Counted from the stretch's first letter, positions 34,181 through 49,800 are shown. The stretch: 64,000 nt of DNA from Corythoichthys intestinalis (GCF_030265065.1 NC_080410.1:49396398-49460397), one strand, 5' to 3'. The notes: generated from the letters alone by a model not told the origin. Made by a program: numbers and translations.

Positions 34181-34496
34181 ACTGGTTCTCGCTGTCTCTC
34201 GATTTTTTAGCGCACCTTCTAAATGAATTGGCAATTTCAAAGATGATCCCATGGTAAGTATTGGACTGCAAGTGGCTCTGAAGCGGTGCCGCAATTTATC
34301 TACTTGATTTACCGCTTGGGTGATCCGCCTTGAACATATAAATTTGGAAATACGATAAGTCGAGGTACGAGAGTAAGCGGGAAGACGAGCGGTCGGAGGT
34401 ATCGGGTACGGAAGGTGGCCAGAGAAAGCGGCCGCGAGCCTACTCGGGCGTTAGCTTGAAGATACTGTTGAGTGTGTTTGAAAGCTGTTGAAATGC

Positions 34497-34800
34497 TTAA
34501 CTGCCGCTGCTAAGCATGCCCAGTAGCTTGCCGGGGTCCATGCCCTGCTGCTGCGCCATCTTCTGCACGTCGAAGCCCATGTGCATGAGGAACTGGATGA
34601 CGTTCATCTCCTGGCCCGTGAACTGGTCTCGGATGGTGGGGCAGGTGGGGTTGCAGTGCGGCCACGGGCAGCTGTCCATCAAATGCACCGGGCAGCCTTT
34701 GGGCGGGGCTTTGTTGTTCCTGTTGTCTTGCAGGCTACGGTCCCAGCAGTGCAGCGCCCGCGGCAACGAGGTGCCTTTCACCTGCACGTCCGTCCAGTAG
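34497..34800 (-). CDS. notum: notum terminal exon
   Basis: It codes for [18 protein letters not shown] through to [11 protein letters not shown] and the stop at 34497-34499. This is the most conserved C-terminal part, rich in paired cysteines. The acceptor is GTGCAG. Confidence 0.96.
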
Positions 34801-37800
34801 CTGCACCAGAGGGCGCCGGTTAGCAAACTCGTAACACAGCGACACTTTTTAAAAAACTTTCAACTCACTTTCTTGTGATGACTTCGTGAGAGAGGCACGC
34901 AGGGGCAAACATAGCCCTAAAATGGAAAACATTTTAGAGAAAATTTGAAAGGAGCATCTGACGCGTGCATGTTATTCTATTTAACTCATTTATTTTGATT
35001 CCCTTGCTAACTGTTTAGTGTATTATCCCTTTAATTTTATAGTGTGTTTTCTTGTAACTCATTTCTGAGTTTGACAACATATTTTTCTTTCACGTGTGTG
35101 AAAAAAAACATAACCTGAATGATCATGCTAGTCACAAACAAGCTCTAAAACAGTCTTCTCAACTTCTAAAATACATTGAAAAACAGATAATCGAGGGACT
35201 GGAAAAAGCTTCATTTTGTACTTTACATTCTTTTTTGATTTACTACGGAAAAAAACTTGACTAAATAATGAAAAACTAGCCATACATTTCATGTCTTTTT
35301 CTGACAATAAGTCACACCAGGCAAAAAATGCGCAATGAAAAGGAAAAAAACATCAACATATCACTGGAGTATAAGTTGCAGTTTTGGAAGTGTAAGTCTT
35401 GGGCGGGCAATTTATTTGATAAAATCCAACGCTAAGAACAAACATGCCATTTTGAAAGGCAATTCAAAATAAAAATAGAGAATGACACGCTGAATAAATG
35501 TACGGTATGCTAACGTTACATAATGCATGAACAACGAAATGAGAACGTATGTTAACGTAGCATAGCTATTAAGAGTTATTCAGATAACTATTGCATAAAG
35601 AACATGCTAACACATCTATCAAATAAGCTTGAGAACAATAAACCGATACGACCGGATATCTGGTTTTACAGGTGAGAGATACAGCTGTATCGATAGTAAA
35701 GTTATCATTCGACAGTAATTAGCCATTAAATATTCAATGAACCGATAGTAGAGATAGAATTCGGCTATCGCGAGCGCAAGAATCGGCTTCTAATGCCTAG
35801 TTCAATGCATTGCTTAACCCTTTAACACCGAACGTGTCGGCAGCGACGCGTTTACCCATGTCGTCTTTGAAGCTTCGTCACGCTGTAATTACGTCACCCA
35901 CGTGCCGCTCATTGGTCTCATTTGAAAGTACGGAAGTTGATGTCCACACCAGTTTTTATTTGAAGTCAATCGACCAAGAAAAACGGGAGATACTGTCATT
36001 TGAGTTTTATAGTTTTATTGCACTCATAAATATGCATTAAAACGCTGCATGGACCATGTATCTATCTCCATATTTCCATCATTTCTTGTCCTTTTTCAAA
36101 ACCAAAAGAAGCACAAAAGACTACATATCCCAAGAGTCGTTGTAATGTCAAGAAGGACGAACCGAATGTGGACATTTGTTGAAAAAAAAAATTAAATGCA
36201 TTTCCGAGCGAGGCGCCAACTAAGGAAAAGGAGGCATGTTGAAGCATACAACGGCCAGTTTGAGCGAGCGACTTTGAAATGCGCAGAATGAATCAAAAAC
36301 TAAATTTAGCGCAAGCTAATGCATTATTTCATTAACTCAAGGAAGAAGATGAGCCGTATTTGCCGTTGTTTTCCTGGGATGAGTCGGCGTTTCTACGCGT
36401 AGAAGTGACAGGCTGACAGCAGCGCGCAAACGGGACGGAGTAGGCTGTGTGACGTTGTGTGTGACGCAGCTCCGTGACCTGTTCATGCAGAAGCTTTATT
36501 GAGCTCGCAAAAAAAAAAAAAAAAAAAAAACTTTATTGGGTCGTATGCCAGAAAAATTTGAATTGAACTGAACTACTTGTCAATATTTTTTTAAATACTT
36601 TTTTTCAATGTTATATACATTTTTCTTCAAGAAAATTTTATAAAGATGAGTGTTCGAGAAGCTTGGTTGCATGTACGTAAATACTTTAGATAAGGTGATG
36701 GGTATAATACCTAACTTCACAAAGAGATATCCTCCAAACCCTTTTTGTGTTAGATGATATATATATATATATATATATATATTTTTTTCTCACTATTTTG
36801 CACTGTATATAACTCGTTTTGACCATAGTATGTGTAAAGGCCAAAAGCGCCTATGACCATACTTGCTGTTTGTGTTGAATTGTCAGACATAAAACTATTC
36901 AATCTTATTTTTTTCTATTGAATGTTTATCCTAACAAGTAGAATAAATATTATCAAGCTTCAAAATGTTTGGTCGAGCATGTTTGGTTGTCAATGGGACA
37001 TCAACATTACAAATTTTGAAAAAATATTTTGGTTTTTTTTTGTTTTTTTTGGGTCCAAAATGTGGATTATAATTGGTCAGTGAAGAAAACAACAGTTTGG
37101 ACATGAAGTTCAAGGTGTCCATAAAAAAGGGACCCAACTTGGCCATTGTGAACAATTTTTTCTTTGAAATATAAAGGCAACATCAAATGCATGCAAATTC
37201 GGCCAAAATAGGCTTAGGTGTTAAAGGGTTAATGGGATGATAATTTAGCTTTTACTTCACATGCTGCGCTTGTGTCATTCACCACACAGCGCACTTAGAT
37301 TGAGATTCTGCAGAACCGCTACTAGTCACCGTCATTACCCGATCGTCAAGGGCGTGTGTGTCATAACAACGCGAGAGCTAACAAAACCACTGTAACGCAC
37401 GCTGCGTAGCGTTTTCTTCACAGCCCAAAACGAAAACGAAAATAGTAGTGGCAACGAAGCAACATGCTAAAAACAATGGACAGTTTGAGCACCGACACCA
37501 GCGACGTGCAGCGATTGATTTTCAACGCACCCAGGAAAACAAAAGTCGGACTTTGAAGTGAGGAAGGCAGCCAGATCTGTTTGCATGGGACAGAGGTAGT
37601 GTGAAGTGTGGATCAGTACAGAGATCGTGAGTTTTTAAACCTGAAAAATAACCCACTACAATGGTGGAAAGGGCAGCACGACCCTCTGGAGATTTTTTTT
37701 TTCCACGAAACGTAATCTACTTAAACATTGACATGTGGATTAGTTGATCTTCCTCAAGAAAAAATCTGCCCTTCAAAAAAGATATGGACAGTGATGAGGA

Positions 37801-40800
37801 ATAAAAAAAATGTGGAAGCACAGGCATAAGTGACAGACTCTGCTGTGTATAAGGTTAAAGTAATGATTATTGACCAGCCTGTCTAAAATGCCATGTTTTT
37901 ATTCCCCCAATTATACCAGTGGTAAAGCATAATTTATTATTTATTTATGATAACATTGCAGGTTTATTTCTTTTTTTCTAGAGCTGCTGCATATAATTAA
38001 TATTTTTTGTTTGTAAGATGTTTACGTTGAAAGTTTGCACTTAAATTACTTACCTCTTGTGTTCGAAACACCAGGAAATACAGTAATTGAATTACTGCAC
38101 TTTATTGTTGTCTGTCACTGGAGTTTTATTTTATCATCAATCCCATCCAACAAAATGACGGTCATATAGTCAGCCTTATTTTTTTTTTCCATAAAAAAAT
38201 AAAACGTAACATTGGTATGAAATTTTGTTGTTTAATTTTGCTATTAGAAATGTGGTCTTTTTTATATGTTTAAAATACTGTATGAACACAAACAACAAAT
38301 GTTTACGATCGTATCGTTTTCACTTTGTATCGAACCGTATCGTTCTTAAACTGTATCGAATCGTATCGAATCGTCGGCCTTAAAAATGTATCGTGTTTGA
38401 ATCGAATCGTAACCTGTGTATCTAGATACATATCGAATTGGCTTCATACCAGAGATTCCCCAACCCTACTATCAAACAGTCATCGTGTTGAGTGTGTGTT
38501 TTATTTGTTAATTAAAGTGCGTACGACAGGATAAAAAAGGTCTTAAATAGCATTATTATGTGAATTAGAATCATATTTTGAGACGATTCGACTATACGTA
38601 TACAACAATTTGGCAAAGCGCAGATAATGAGAAATCAGTCTTTTAATCTGCTGTTTAGCCACGCCTACCGTTATAGGGCTCTAGCATCCCCAGCAGGAGG
38701 ATGATGTCGGCAGGGTAATGTTGAATTATTCAGAACGAGGAAAAGATATTTTATATTTTTCCAGGATATTCCTAAATGGAATATGAAATATTCAAAATGC
38801 ATTTATTCAGTAGGACATGGCAAAATGACTCCATAATGGTCAAAACTGTCGACTTCACCTTTACTGTCGCACCTTCCAAACGACATTTTATCCCACTGTA
38901 GTTAGTCAGGCTTTTGTCATTTCTCTCTCCGGGTTTCGGAGAATGTAAACAAACCAAAAGGCGTGACAGCTAGCCGACATGCTAACCCAAACCGGGTGAC
39001 GTTTCAAAGTCTTATTTTCGCTTTTCGAAGCGAAAAATCACACAAAACTAGCCTGGATCATGTTACACGGCGGCGGGGTTGTCAATTTTCTTCGCCGATC
39101 GGCAACCCGCCCGGTGGCGAGCAAGTTACAGCTCGTTATCCTACAACAGACAGGAGAGCTCGCTGGGGAAGCAGCTGGAGAGTACCGCCGGACAAACTGG
39201 CCGACGTCGGAGGAGCAAGTAGCTGCCACATGGTCAACACGAATATGGTGTAAAATAATGCTTAACTACACGGCGGAGATGTAAACAGTGACCTGCATAC
39301 AGTTGTTGTGCAGCTAACATGGCAGGATATGTCAGAGGAGAACTTTTCTACATGTTTTCTACAGTCCTTTATTTAAAGAGTTTGTCGTGTTTACTTTGTA
39401 ATTGCTGTATTCGTGGCCATTTTTAACACAAAGTTGCAATGTCTGATGGGGTTGAAAATTTGACAGAACGACAAATAAGGTAACGACTTTGAATTTTTTG
39501 ATGCTGCTGCTCATGGAGACCCATATATGGCTAAGGTCGGTGCCTATTTTGGTTTTAGGTCGGTAGCAGCTTTGGCTTTGTAAATATTTGAATTTGAAGT
39601 TTTTGAAAATAGGCCCCCTACGAATCGACCCAGCTTCCCTTGTCATGTCAATAGGTTATTAAGTGTACGTTGTGAGGTACAATGAGGTACTGTTTCTGCG
39701 ACTAAAAAAAAACCCCAAAGCAACTGGAGACAAAATGGCAGACGAGACTCCGGTGTCGTAAAGTCGAAATAGTACGTCGTAAGACTCGTAACCCGAGGAC
39801 GACCTGTAATGTGTCAATAATTTCACACGTAAGTCGCACCCGCAGCCAAACTATGAAGAAAAAAAAAACTGCGACTTATAGTCCGAAAAATATGGTGATT
39901 TGTTTTTAATTTTGCCAATTTTTTTTTGTTTTTTTTTTGACTACAACTGTTAGAATTTGAGGTTAAACTTGACCATCCATGTACAATGTTGTTCTCTTTT
40001 CCCCCAAAATACTTACGGAACATCTTTGAGGGTGTTCCTCAACTCGATGCCGAGATTTTGGATGTAACGCCACTGGCCCTCCTGCACCGGCTGTCCCGTC
40101 AACTGAATGTTGTCCACTGTCAGCTGGGCCTCGTCAAACAGCCACTGGACCACAAAGACCGGGCCTACGAAGTGTCACCATTAAAGCAAACTTATCGATG
40201 AACTGAATGTGGATTCTGCGGTGCGTAAAACATACTTTTGATCGATGGGAAGACTCGGTAGCCAAAGAAACAATTCCACTCCTCTCCTTCGTGGGCTTGC
40301 TTGCATTTCTCTGGTACGACTCCTCCCCAGTACCTGGTGAAAAGATCAAATATTGAGCAGGGGTGTTGTGTCAAACTGGTGTCCCGACTTCTTCAAGTTA
40401 CACGTTTAAGTCATTCTGTGCCATTGTCAGCCCCTTCCAGGCCGTCTATTTCCGTCAAGGGCAGATTTCCAGGTGGATGCTGAAGGGAATAGCATCCTTT
40501 CCCATATTTACTGTTTGATTGTTTGTATTTCTCTAACACACCCAGTATAAAAAAAATAGCTTGTAAATCATAGTTTATGAAAGCAAGTACAGTAGAATAT
40601 ATTTGGTGTTATGAATAGTTGGACTTGGAGTTATTGAAATTTGCAGTGCCAAGACAACGGGCAGGTCAGGGCATAACAGATACAGGATGCCTGCTGACTA
40701 TGGAAGCCGAACGCGCGCGTCATGCAGCTGACTGAGCGAGATTGATGCTGACCAAGCAAAACAAGCAGGTGATGGCCAAGACATCTACAAGCCCACGTCT

Positions 40801-43800
40801 GGACCACCGAATCCCACCAGCAGCTCTTCTGGTAACCAATAGAGGTGTGCAAAATTTCCGATTCTTAGATTATTCGCGATTCGGCCGTGGAAGATTCGAG
40901 AACGATTCACAAACATCCAAATTCCGATTATTGAAATATGCCAAGTAAAGTGGAAGTACAACACACTCAGCGCGCCGCACGGTCTTCGGGACGCAATGAG
41001 GAACGGAGCGAAAGTAGCTAAACATCATGCTTCTCATTACCCGGCCCCTCGGGTAATGCCAATGCTCAACTCACAGCTCTAGATCAACTCATGCCACGAG
41101 ATAAAAAAAACACAACAACATACCTGACTGCTGCCGAAAAGCTGCAACAAATTACATCCACATAATGTTACGGTAGATATCATTTATATAGGACTAGATG
41201 CAATATTGATTCGGTAGCGTTAGCAGCACATCTACACAAAGCTAGATGCGGGCGTTAGTAAACGGCCGCCATCTTAAAGCAGTACACTTCCCTGCAAGGC
41301 TGTTGTAGCGAACCTTCCAAGCGAACCTAATTAACTTTTTATCTAAAATACTCCTAAATCGGTAAAATATTGACTTGAATTTATCTTTAAAATAGTTTTA
41401 AAACTTTCACATGTCGAAAGTAGACGAAAAGGAAAATTTGGAATAACGGGAGCAATTTTGACAACTTTAACGGTTGATTCACAACATTAAATTAATTGAA
41501 TATAGTTTAAAGCTGCTGATACAGAATGGGGACTGGAGTTTTTTTATTTACTGTTATTTTTGTATATTTGGTATATTTGTTAACTTGATACTGAAATAGT
41601 TTGGTTTAGCCTGAGAGTATTTTTGAACAATTTTGGAACTAATCTACAAAACATTAAAAAAAAAAAAAAAAAGGAGGGGGGTGCATCAATAATCGTTTAT
41701 AATCGAATCGGAGCCTCTGAATCGTAATCGTAATCGAATTGTTAGGTGTCCAAAGATTCCCAGCTCTAGTAACCAACAATGGACAGTCCAGAACAATGAA
41801 GGAACATCTCCTCCCATGGGACATCTGATAACGGAGGAACCCGCAACTGAGAAGTGAACACTCAGCAATGAGAATGGCCAAATCCTCAACTCTCGTTGCC
41901 CTGACCACAGTAACGCCCGAATTCTACTGTTGATTACACAACAAACAACAATCCTAAAAAAACGCCCAAACACATCCTTCCTCCAGACCACAGCCCGCCT
42001 CACCGGAGCCTTCAAAAGACGGAATTCTGTAGCTAGCGCTATCGTTTCTTGGGAACATTCTTGTGTACTTGTTGTTAGTCGACCCTAGAGCCAGCTTTCC
42101 TCCTCGTCTGGGTCTATTTGTTGTTTTTGCCTTCCTGAGTGATTGCAGTCGACTCGGAATAAATTGTCAACTTGTGTTTCGGGGCGTTTTTCCAGCTATT
42201 AAAATGGAGTCAGTTCAAGGTGTTGAAAGGTGAACGCGTGGAGTTTGGCCTTTTGGCTGGTTTGTCGGTGCACCGCGGGGTCGGGTGGTTGGAATTGTGC
42301 AGTGTTAAGTGCACGTGTAAATGACAACACGAGTTATAATACAAGTAGTCCCCGGGTTACGAAAGAGTTCTATTCCTATGGTGGTAACCCAAATTTCCAC
42401 GTAAATTAGAATTAGCCCTTCAAGTACACCGTAAATCTCAAAATAACTCGAAAAAGTCCAAATGTATTGTAATTTGCTTAATGATGGAGGATACACTGCC
42501 CTCTGGTGGCAGCGTTGGGTCTGGCTGGACTGTCGCCTTTTATGACTGAGGAGCAGACTCGTTTGACTTGAAAAAAATGCAACTGCGTTCTAGTTTGGTC
42601 ATATAAGGCTGTAAGTTGTTTCAGCTAATATATGATTGAGTATGCATTTGTAATAAAATTTAGAGCTATAGTTTGTGGCGTTATCTGTGAGCGATTTGGT
42701 ATGAGAATTGTAAATACATTAGCATTCGTATCATTTAAGATAGCGGACTTTTGTTAGGCAAATTAGGTTTATTTAATCTCCCAAATTTTACATATTGATC
42801 AGACTATATGGATGTTTGAACACCAATTGGTTTGTGTCAAGTGTTTTTGTGTTAAAATGCATGTTGTTTGGAACATAAGTGTACGTGTTACAGCTTTACA
42901 AATTGTCAAAAATCAAGGAAGTAAAAAGCTTCAAAAATCACAATTGCCTTGTTTTCTGTCAAGCTGAACAGCTTCACGTTTAGTGAGGACAGAACACGTC
43001 ATATTAATAAAGTAAAGTAAGAAATAAGATACTGTCAAGTAGAATAAGGCACAGTTTATGCGATAAAAAAAAAAAAAAGACTCAAGAAAAAATGGCGAAT
43101 GAGGCTCCGACGTCGTAAAGTCTTGGTTTTTTTGTATAGTTATTTTGATATTTAGGGGTATTTAAAGGGTTAGTCCGGGGACTACCTGTATTGTGAAACT
43201 GCACTTATTTTTGTTCCAACAAAATGACATTTCAACAAGATAATCAGTGTTCATGGTTTCCTAATTGATTATATGCACCCAAGTAATAAGGACAATTTTA
43301 AAATTTATTTTATTTATGGTTTATTAAACCAAACATCCTAGCTATTTCAGATAGAAAGGGGGTTTGACACACGTGAATGAAATTACGTGTGGCAGTGCCC
43401 TATATGACCCAGAAGATGGCGTACTTGCATAACAAAACAAAAAAAATGGTGATATGCGCCGTTGAATTGACTGCCAATGCTGGCGAAAGACAAACATCAT
43501 TTGAATTGGGATGTCTGACACTGAAAGATCATGTTTCAGTGCCATTGAATACGTTATTTAAAAAATAAAAATAAAGCCGTTAGAACAATAGAAAGGTTGT
43601 TGATTTCTTTCCTTAGTTTAAGTGTTGTAATATGTCAAATTCACTGTGTGGTCAATGTAAAATCAGATCATTTGTAAAGCAACTGGTTTGTATGTCACTG
43701 TCAATAAATAAAACATCCACTAAGTTTTGGTAACTTAATATTTTGAATAACACATCTCATTGTTTTCTTCAGTAACTTGTAACATGGAGTATCTGTAACT

Positions 43801-46800
43801 CATCTAACTGTTAAATGATGAAATTAGGTTTAAGGTTTTTAGGCAAAACTTTTGTTCAGCTAAGTCATGGAGGAAGCTCAGTGGCAGAAAATGTTTGGTC
43901 ATGAGTTCCTAATAAATTGTTTCCAGGAGCCTACTTGATGCCTCTCTTGATGGTCTCAGTGGGTGCGCAGCTGACCGCGTCCAAGCAGTCGGTGAAGTCG
44001 TACTGCTTGTTGTCCAGGAACCAGCCCGAATCGGCCAGGCCGCGCACTTGGATCCCCGTGTGTCCCAGACCCTCCAGCAGTTCCGACACACGGTCCACAT
44101 TCAGCAGAACGCCCGTCCCGCCGGCACTGCGTGCAGAAGAGACCTTTTCCAACTGTGCTGCTGATGAGAATGTTTACTTATCAACGTACCTGCTCCCGGC
44201 GAGCAGCAGGACTTTGGCGTTGTCCAGGCTCTTTTTTAGCAAAGCTTTCACCACTTCTTGAATGATCAGCGAGCCCATAAAAGCGTAGCCACCTGCTCAC
44301 CAGAGGGAAAAAAAAGGTTTCACTTTCATATTGTGGTCTGGAACAGTGATTCTTAACTGTTATGCCCAACTTTGGGTAAGGCGTGCCAACTAAAATAAGT
44401 TTGGTTTGCTAAAACACCAGTGAATTGGAATGAGATCATTCTGGTCATTTTAACGCTTTTTTTCTGGCTCAGCTCCTCGTTCTGTCACACCAGAACATTA
44501 ATTAGGGTCAATATTTGATTGGTCAAACCAAGAGCCAATCAAATTGATTGAAAGACAAAACTTGAATCAACATGGTCATTTTTAAAGATAGGCAGTGTTC
44601 ATTCAAATGTCTGAAATTTTACAGCAACAAAACTCTAAAAAATGTCAAAATAACTGTATATTTTTTTTCATTGCTTTAAATCAGGGGTGTCCAAATTACA
44701 GCTCGCACTGCTTAGTTTTTTAATGACCCGCTGCAAATGATGAGAATATCATTGAATATGGTCCGTAAAGGAGCTTGAGCTCAGTCTACATTGTGTTGCA
44801 CTTCTCAGCTTCAACACTAGATGGCGATGAAGTTTTATTTTATTTTTTTTTGCTCTCAGTAAACATTGGTTCAGGAAAGTTAATACTGTACATACAGTGG
44901 GGGCAAATAAGTATTTAGTCAATCACCAATTGTGCAAGTTCTACTTGAAATGATTAGAGAGGCATGTCATTGTCAACATGGGTAAACCTCAACCATGAGA
45001 GGTAGAATGTGGAAAAAAAAAACCTTAAAAAAACATTCTTTGATTTTTAATAAATTTATTTCCAAATTAGAGTGGAAAATAAGTATTTGGGCATCTACAA
45101 ACAAGCAAGATTTCTATTTGTCAAAGAGGTCTAACTTCTTCTAACGAGGTCTAACGAGGCTCCACTCCACTATTAAATTTACATATTGATCAGACTAGAT
45201 GGACGTTTGAAAACCAATTGTTTTGCATCAAATGTTTTATTGTTAAAATGTGTATCGTTTTGAGCATAAGCGTGCTACAGCTTTACAAACTGTCAAAAAT
45301 GAAGGAAGTCCAAAGCTTCAAAACGCGCAAATGTTTGATGTCTGTAAAACGGAACAACTTCACGTTTAGTCAGGACAGAACACGTGATGTTAAAAAAAAG
45401 TAAAAAATAAGATAGCGTAAGGTACAACAAGGTACTGTTTATGTGACAAAAAAAAAAAGACTGAAGACAAAATGGCGGACGAGACTATGGGGCGCCGTTT
45501 GTAAAGCAGCACATGCTGAAAGTTACGACGACATTTTCTCACATTTAACGCAGCAGTTTTTAAAATGTGTGAAAATTTTAGAGTCACTTTTTTTTTTTGC
45601 ACATTTAATCTTAAATCTTAAATCTAAATCTTAAATCTAAATCTTAAATCTAAATCTTAAATCTAAATCTTAAATCTAAATCTTAAATCTAAACCTTAAA
45701 TCTAAATCCTTAATGTAAACACTCAAGGTACATTTTTGACCATTTGATACAGAAAAATAAAATGTAATAAAATCAGTAAAAAATAACAAATTAAAATTGA
45801 TTAGAAACATTCACTCATTAGAACAATATACCCAAAAATTTGACCGAAAAAACAAAACTGAATAAAAGAAAAAAAAGAGTGTCCTTGGACAGGACAGTTT
45901 TTATTTTTGCTGCTCACAGTATTTACCTTCTTTTACAATGGTGTGGAGTTATTTTGCAATGAGCATGCTAACAATGCTCACTGGTTTACTGATATAACAC
46001 TGACAAAGCAGGACGATTGTTGGCAATATTCGGCACGTTTTCACTGAAAAACAATCAAAAACAATCGGCTTATCAATGAGATTGGGGTCTAATGTCTTTA
46101 AGTGGCGTCTTAATTGATTTGGCTTCTGGCTGTCCGCTATAATTATTTTAAGACACAGTAAACAGTGGTCTTTCCTCATCACACACTGTATTAAAAGTCA
46201 AAGCTAAAAGGCAAACGGCACGAAAAAAGCGCATTCTCGGCGGCCGAGGTAGAACCGTAGGTGAGAGCGGTCGTCGTCCAAGCCGAAAATGGCACTTCTC
46301 GGGCGCCGACGTGAGAACCGGACAAGACAGTGGGTCGCTGCGTGAGTGAGAGAGTCCGGTCGGAAAACGGCTTTCGAAAACGGCAGTGGCACACTGCTCT
46401 TCATATCTGTTTTCTGTGTGTGCTGAGTGCTCTTCCTTAGTTCAAAAATACTGCGCACACTCTGAAAATGAGAGCGCCACTGCCACCTACTGAGTGGATG
46501 TGCAAGTACACTTTATTCCAGTACGGCAAAAAAACAAAAAAAAAGCATGTTCCCCGAGGTCACATGCGCCCCCCCTGGCCTCGCTCTGTGCCCCCCCAGG
46601 GGGGCGCGCCCCACTATTTGAGAAGTACTGATTTAGATTAAAGATTTAACATTTAGATTAAGGATTTATATTTAACATTTAGATTTATGATATACTGTAT
46701 ATGTAAGATTTACATTTAAGATTTAGATTAAAGATTTAAATTAGTTCTGGATTTAAATATTTAAGCCTAATACTTATTATTTAAAAATAAATATTTAAAT

Positions 46801-49800
46801 TGCTAAATAATGTCATAAATGTGCAAAAAAAGTGACTCTAAAATTTTCACACCACATTTTAAACACTGATGCGGCACTAAATGTGAGAAAATGTTGTCGT
46901 AATTTTCAGCATGTGCTGCTTTACAAACGGCGCCCCATACAAGACGAGTCAAATCGCGTAAATCGAATATGTCGTGACCTGGGGACTACTTGTATTCTAT
47001 TTTGGGTCGTTTTTTATATTGTAGCTGCTTGTGTTTGGAGACATGACTTCTGGCACTCAAGTTTCTTTCCATACCGAACAGCCCCGAAATGTCTAAGTAA
47101 AAATTGGGCCCTCCCAAAAAAAGCTTTAAAAGCCCAGATGAGGAGCATCCTCCGCCACTTACTGTGTTCCGTTTTGGCAGTGGCGCCGCTCCACGCGTCG
47201 CTGGAACAGTACGGGATGTACCTTCGAAAACAATATTCAAGTCATTTCAAGTGGAAGCCTGTCATTTCCCCAAAACAAACAGGAGTCAACCTACACCATG
47301 TTGGCATTCCACCAGTGAGGGTTTTCTTCCGGCAGCGGAGACAGGATCCCGGTGCCTGCGCAGACACATCATTCGTATCATTAGCCGTTCCGCCGCTCCT
47401 CTTCCGCGTCATCATCATTACCACATGGATTATAGTTATTATGCCACAATGAAAGACACGGGCGTCAACGTTAGGAGCAGCGGGCGCCACGTCCACGTCA
47501 CGCCGCAGACGTCTCGGAGACAGGCAACGATCCTTTTTCAGCGCTCGACGGCGATGGACGTCTATAGCAGTTAAACGTACCTGTTTTGGTTTGAGGCCAC
47601 TTAGACGAGCTCATCAGCCTCCTCATGGTCTCGTACCGGCTGTCGCAGTTCTCTTTGTTGAAGCAGTACCAGCCGCCTGCACGGACACAAAATGGATTAT
47701 TCTTTCAGCGCCAATGATGACAATAGACGTCCAAACTAGGGCTGCCGCTATCAATTATTCAAGCAGTCGATTAACGGTCTAAGGCTGCAGCTATCGAATA
47801 TTTTAGTAATCGACTGAAAATTCTATCGATTAATCGAGTAATCGGATAAAACAAATATATTTTTAGGTGAAGAGCAATTATAAATATACATGAGAAAACA
47901 AGACATTTCATCTCATCTTGAACCATTTTCAGGCAATCAATGACTTTAGTTTCGATGTATGTTGTTGACAACAGCCAACAATTGCATCTCAGATGTAACT
48001 AGAATAAAAAAAAAGACTAATTCAATGTTTTCACTCAAAAACTTTTAGATCTTATTAAAAAATATATATATATCTTACCTAAAAATGCCGTTACGCTTGA
48101 TAACACACATCACTTAAAAGTTGGGATTTTTTCTGACGTGTTTCAATTGAATTTCTATTTGTGTCAAGCCATTTTTAAGTTGTAGTTAAGTTTTAAGTTA
48201 GTCTAAACTGTGAGTCCTGATAGGATTTTGAGTTTTTGCAGTGTTCAAAATAAATGTATGATACAGGCTGTATTGGAGCACATTCAGGACCAGTGCTACT
48301 TGGTGTTTTAATCAGCAATGACTACTGAGCTAAAATTGATAGTTAGCATGATTAAGTTTTTATTTTACACCCTCATCACTCCACAATGCTATGTTATGTT
48401 AAAGCCTGTATGTAAGACACGTTAGCCACGCATCGACAGTGGTCATAATTAATAGAAACCTAGCCCTCCGCAGGGCTAACGTTACGTGAGCTAGTAGTGA
48501 CAGTAACGTTATTTATTAGCGCTTAGCGCTCTTTATTAGCGCTTAGCGCTCCACTGCTTTAAGATGGCGGCTGTTTACTAACGCTGCCCAGACGCGGCCG
48601 AGTCTGTCATTTTGCATCTAGTTCAACATACATGTGACCTCTACGAGGCGCATCAGACGCTACCTGCTACCAACGTAGCATCGTGCGGGCTAGTATTTCG
48701 CAACGACGGCGTGGTTTGTAGCGGCTGTCGGCTGCAGTAAGTTTTTTTTTTTCCCTTCTTCCTCTCCGCACGTGACATCAGCGCGTTGTCCTGCATTAAA
48801 AGTAGTCTGAGCAAAACGTGATGCTTAGAGCTGTCAAAATAAAAGATTATTCGAGGTGAATAAAATTACTCGGATCAGTTTTTAAACTCGAGTTACTCGA
48901 GTTGCTCGAGTATTCGTTTCAGCTCTAGATTGATCTATCAACTAGTTAGTTCGAATAACCGAGTAAACAGATTAGGAACATTTGATGCATTCCAGAATGA
49001 ATTTCAGGAGATGTAAAACAAAGGCTTGCTAAGGATACACTTTCAAAAGAGCATAAAATAAGAATAAAAAATAAAATTCACCAGTGTTTTTCAAACTATG
49101 CAGAATTGCAGTTTCATTTCATGAGCAATAAATGCATTTACAAATACCTGAGATTGGCCTCAAATGGTATAAAAAATTTAGGAAATGAGGATCAAAGTAC
49201 AACAAAATTTGGCTAATTTGCTGAGCAAAAGTCCGCTAGCGTAAAATGCAATAAAATGCTAACTTTTTTTTGCTCTTAACAAATCGTTCAAACACATATT
49301 TCCACAAAAAAATTGCTAAATACACCTATAAACTAAATTATGAATGCATAAACAGTCAAATTAGCTCAAACAAAACTAGGGCTGTCAAACGATTAAAATT
49401 ATTAATCAAGTTAATCACTGCTTAAAAACTAATTAATCGTAATTAATCGCAATTCAAACCAACTATAAACTATGCCATATTTTTCTGTAAATTATTGTTG
49501 GAATGGAAAGATAAGACACAAGACGGATATATACATTCAACATGCTGTACATAAGTACTGTATTTGTTTATTATAACAATAAATCAACAATGTGGCAATA
49601 ACATTAACATTCTGTTAAAGCGATCCATGGATAGAAAGATAAATGTTAGTACAAGTTATAGAAATTTTATATTAAAACCCCTCTTAATTTTTTCGTTTTA
49701 ATAAAATTTGTAAAATTTTCAAACAAAAAATAAACTAGTAGCTCGCCATTGTTGATGTCAATAATGACAAAATCAGTAGCACCAAATTGCCAGCAGAGGG

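Larger units (their letters stand above)
45172..46992. mobile_element. GTAGTCC MITE, left-truncated, split by a fold-back element
   Basis: 45172-45487 matches the middle of the MITE at 42342, and 46938-46992 gives its right end (GACCTGGGGACTACTTG before TA). The fold-back element at 45488-46937 separates the parts. Confidence 0.8.

Noticed and set aside
46832-47574. 206- and 156-codon + strand frames
   Set aside because: They cross a fold-back element arm and lie antisense to two well-supported notum exons; no domain is recognisable.
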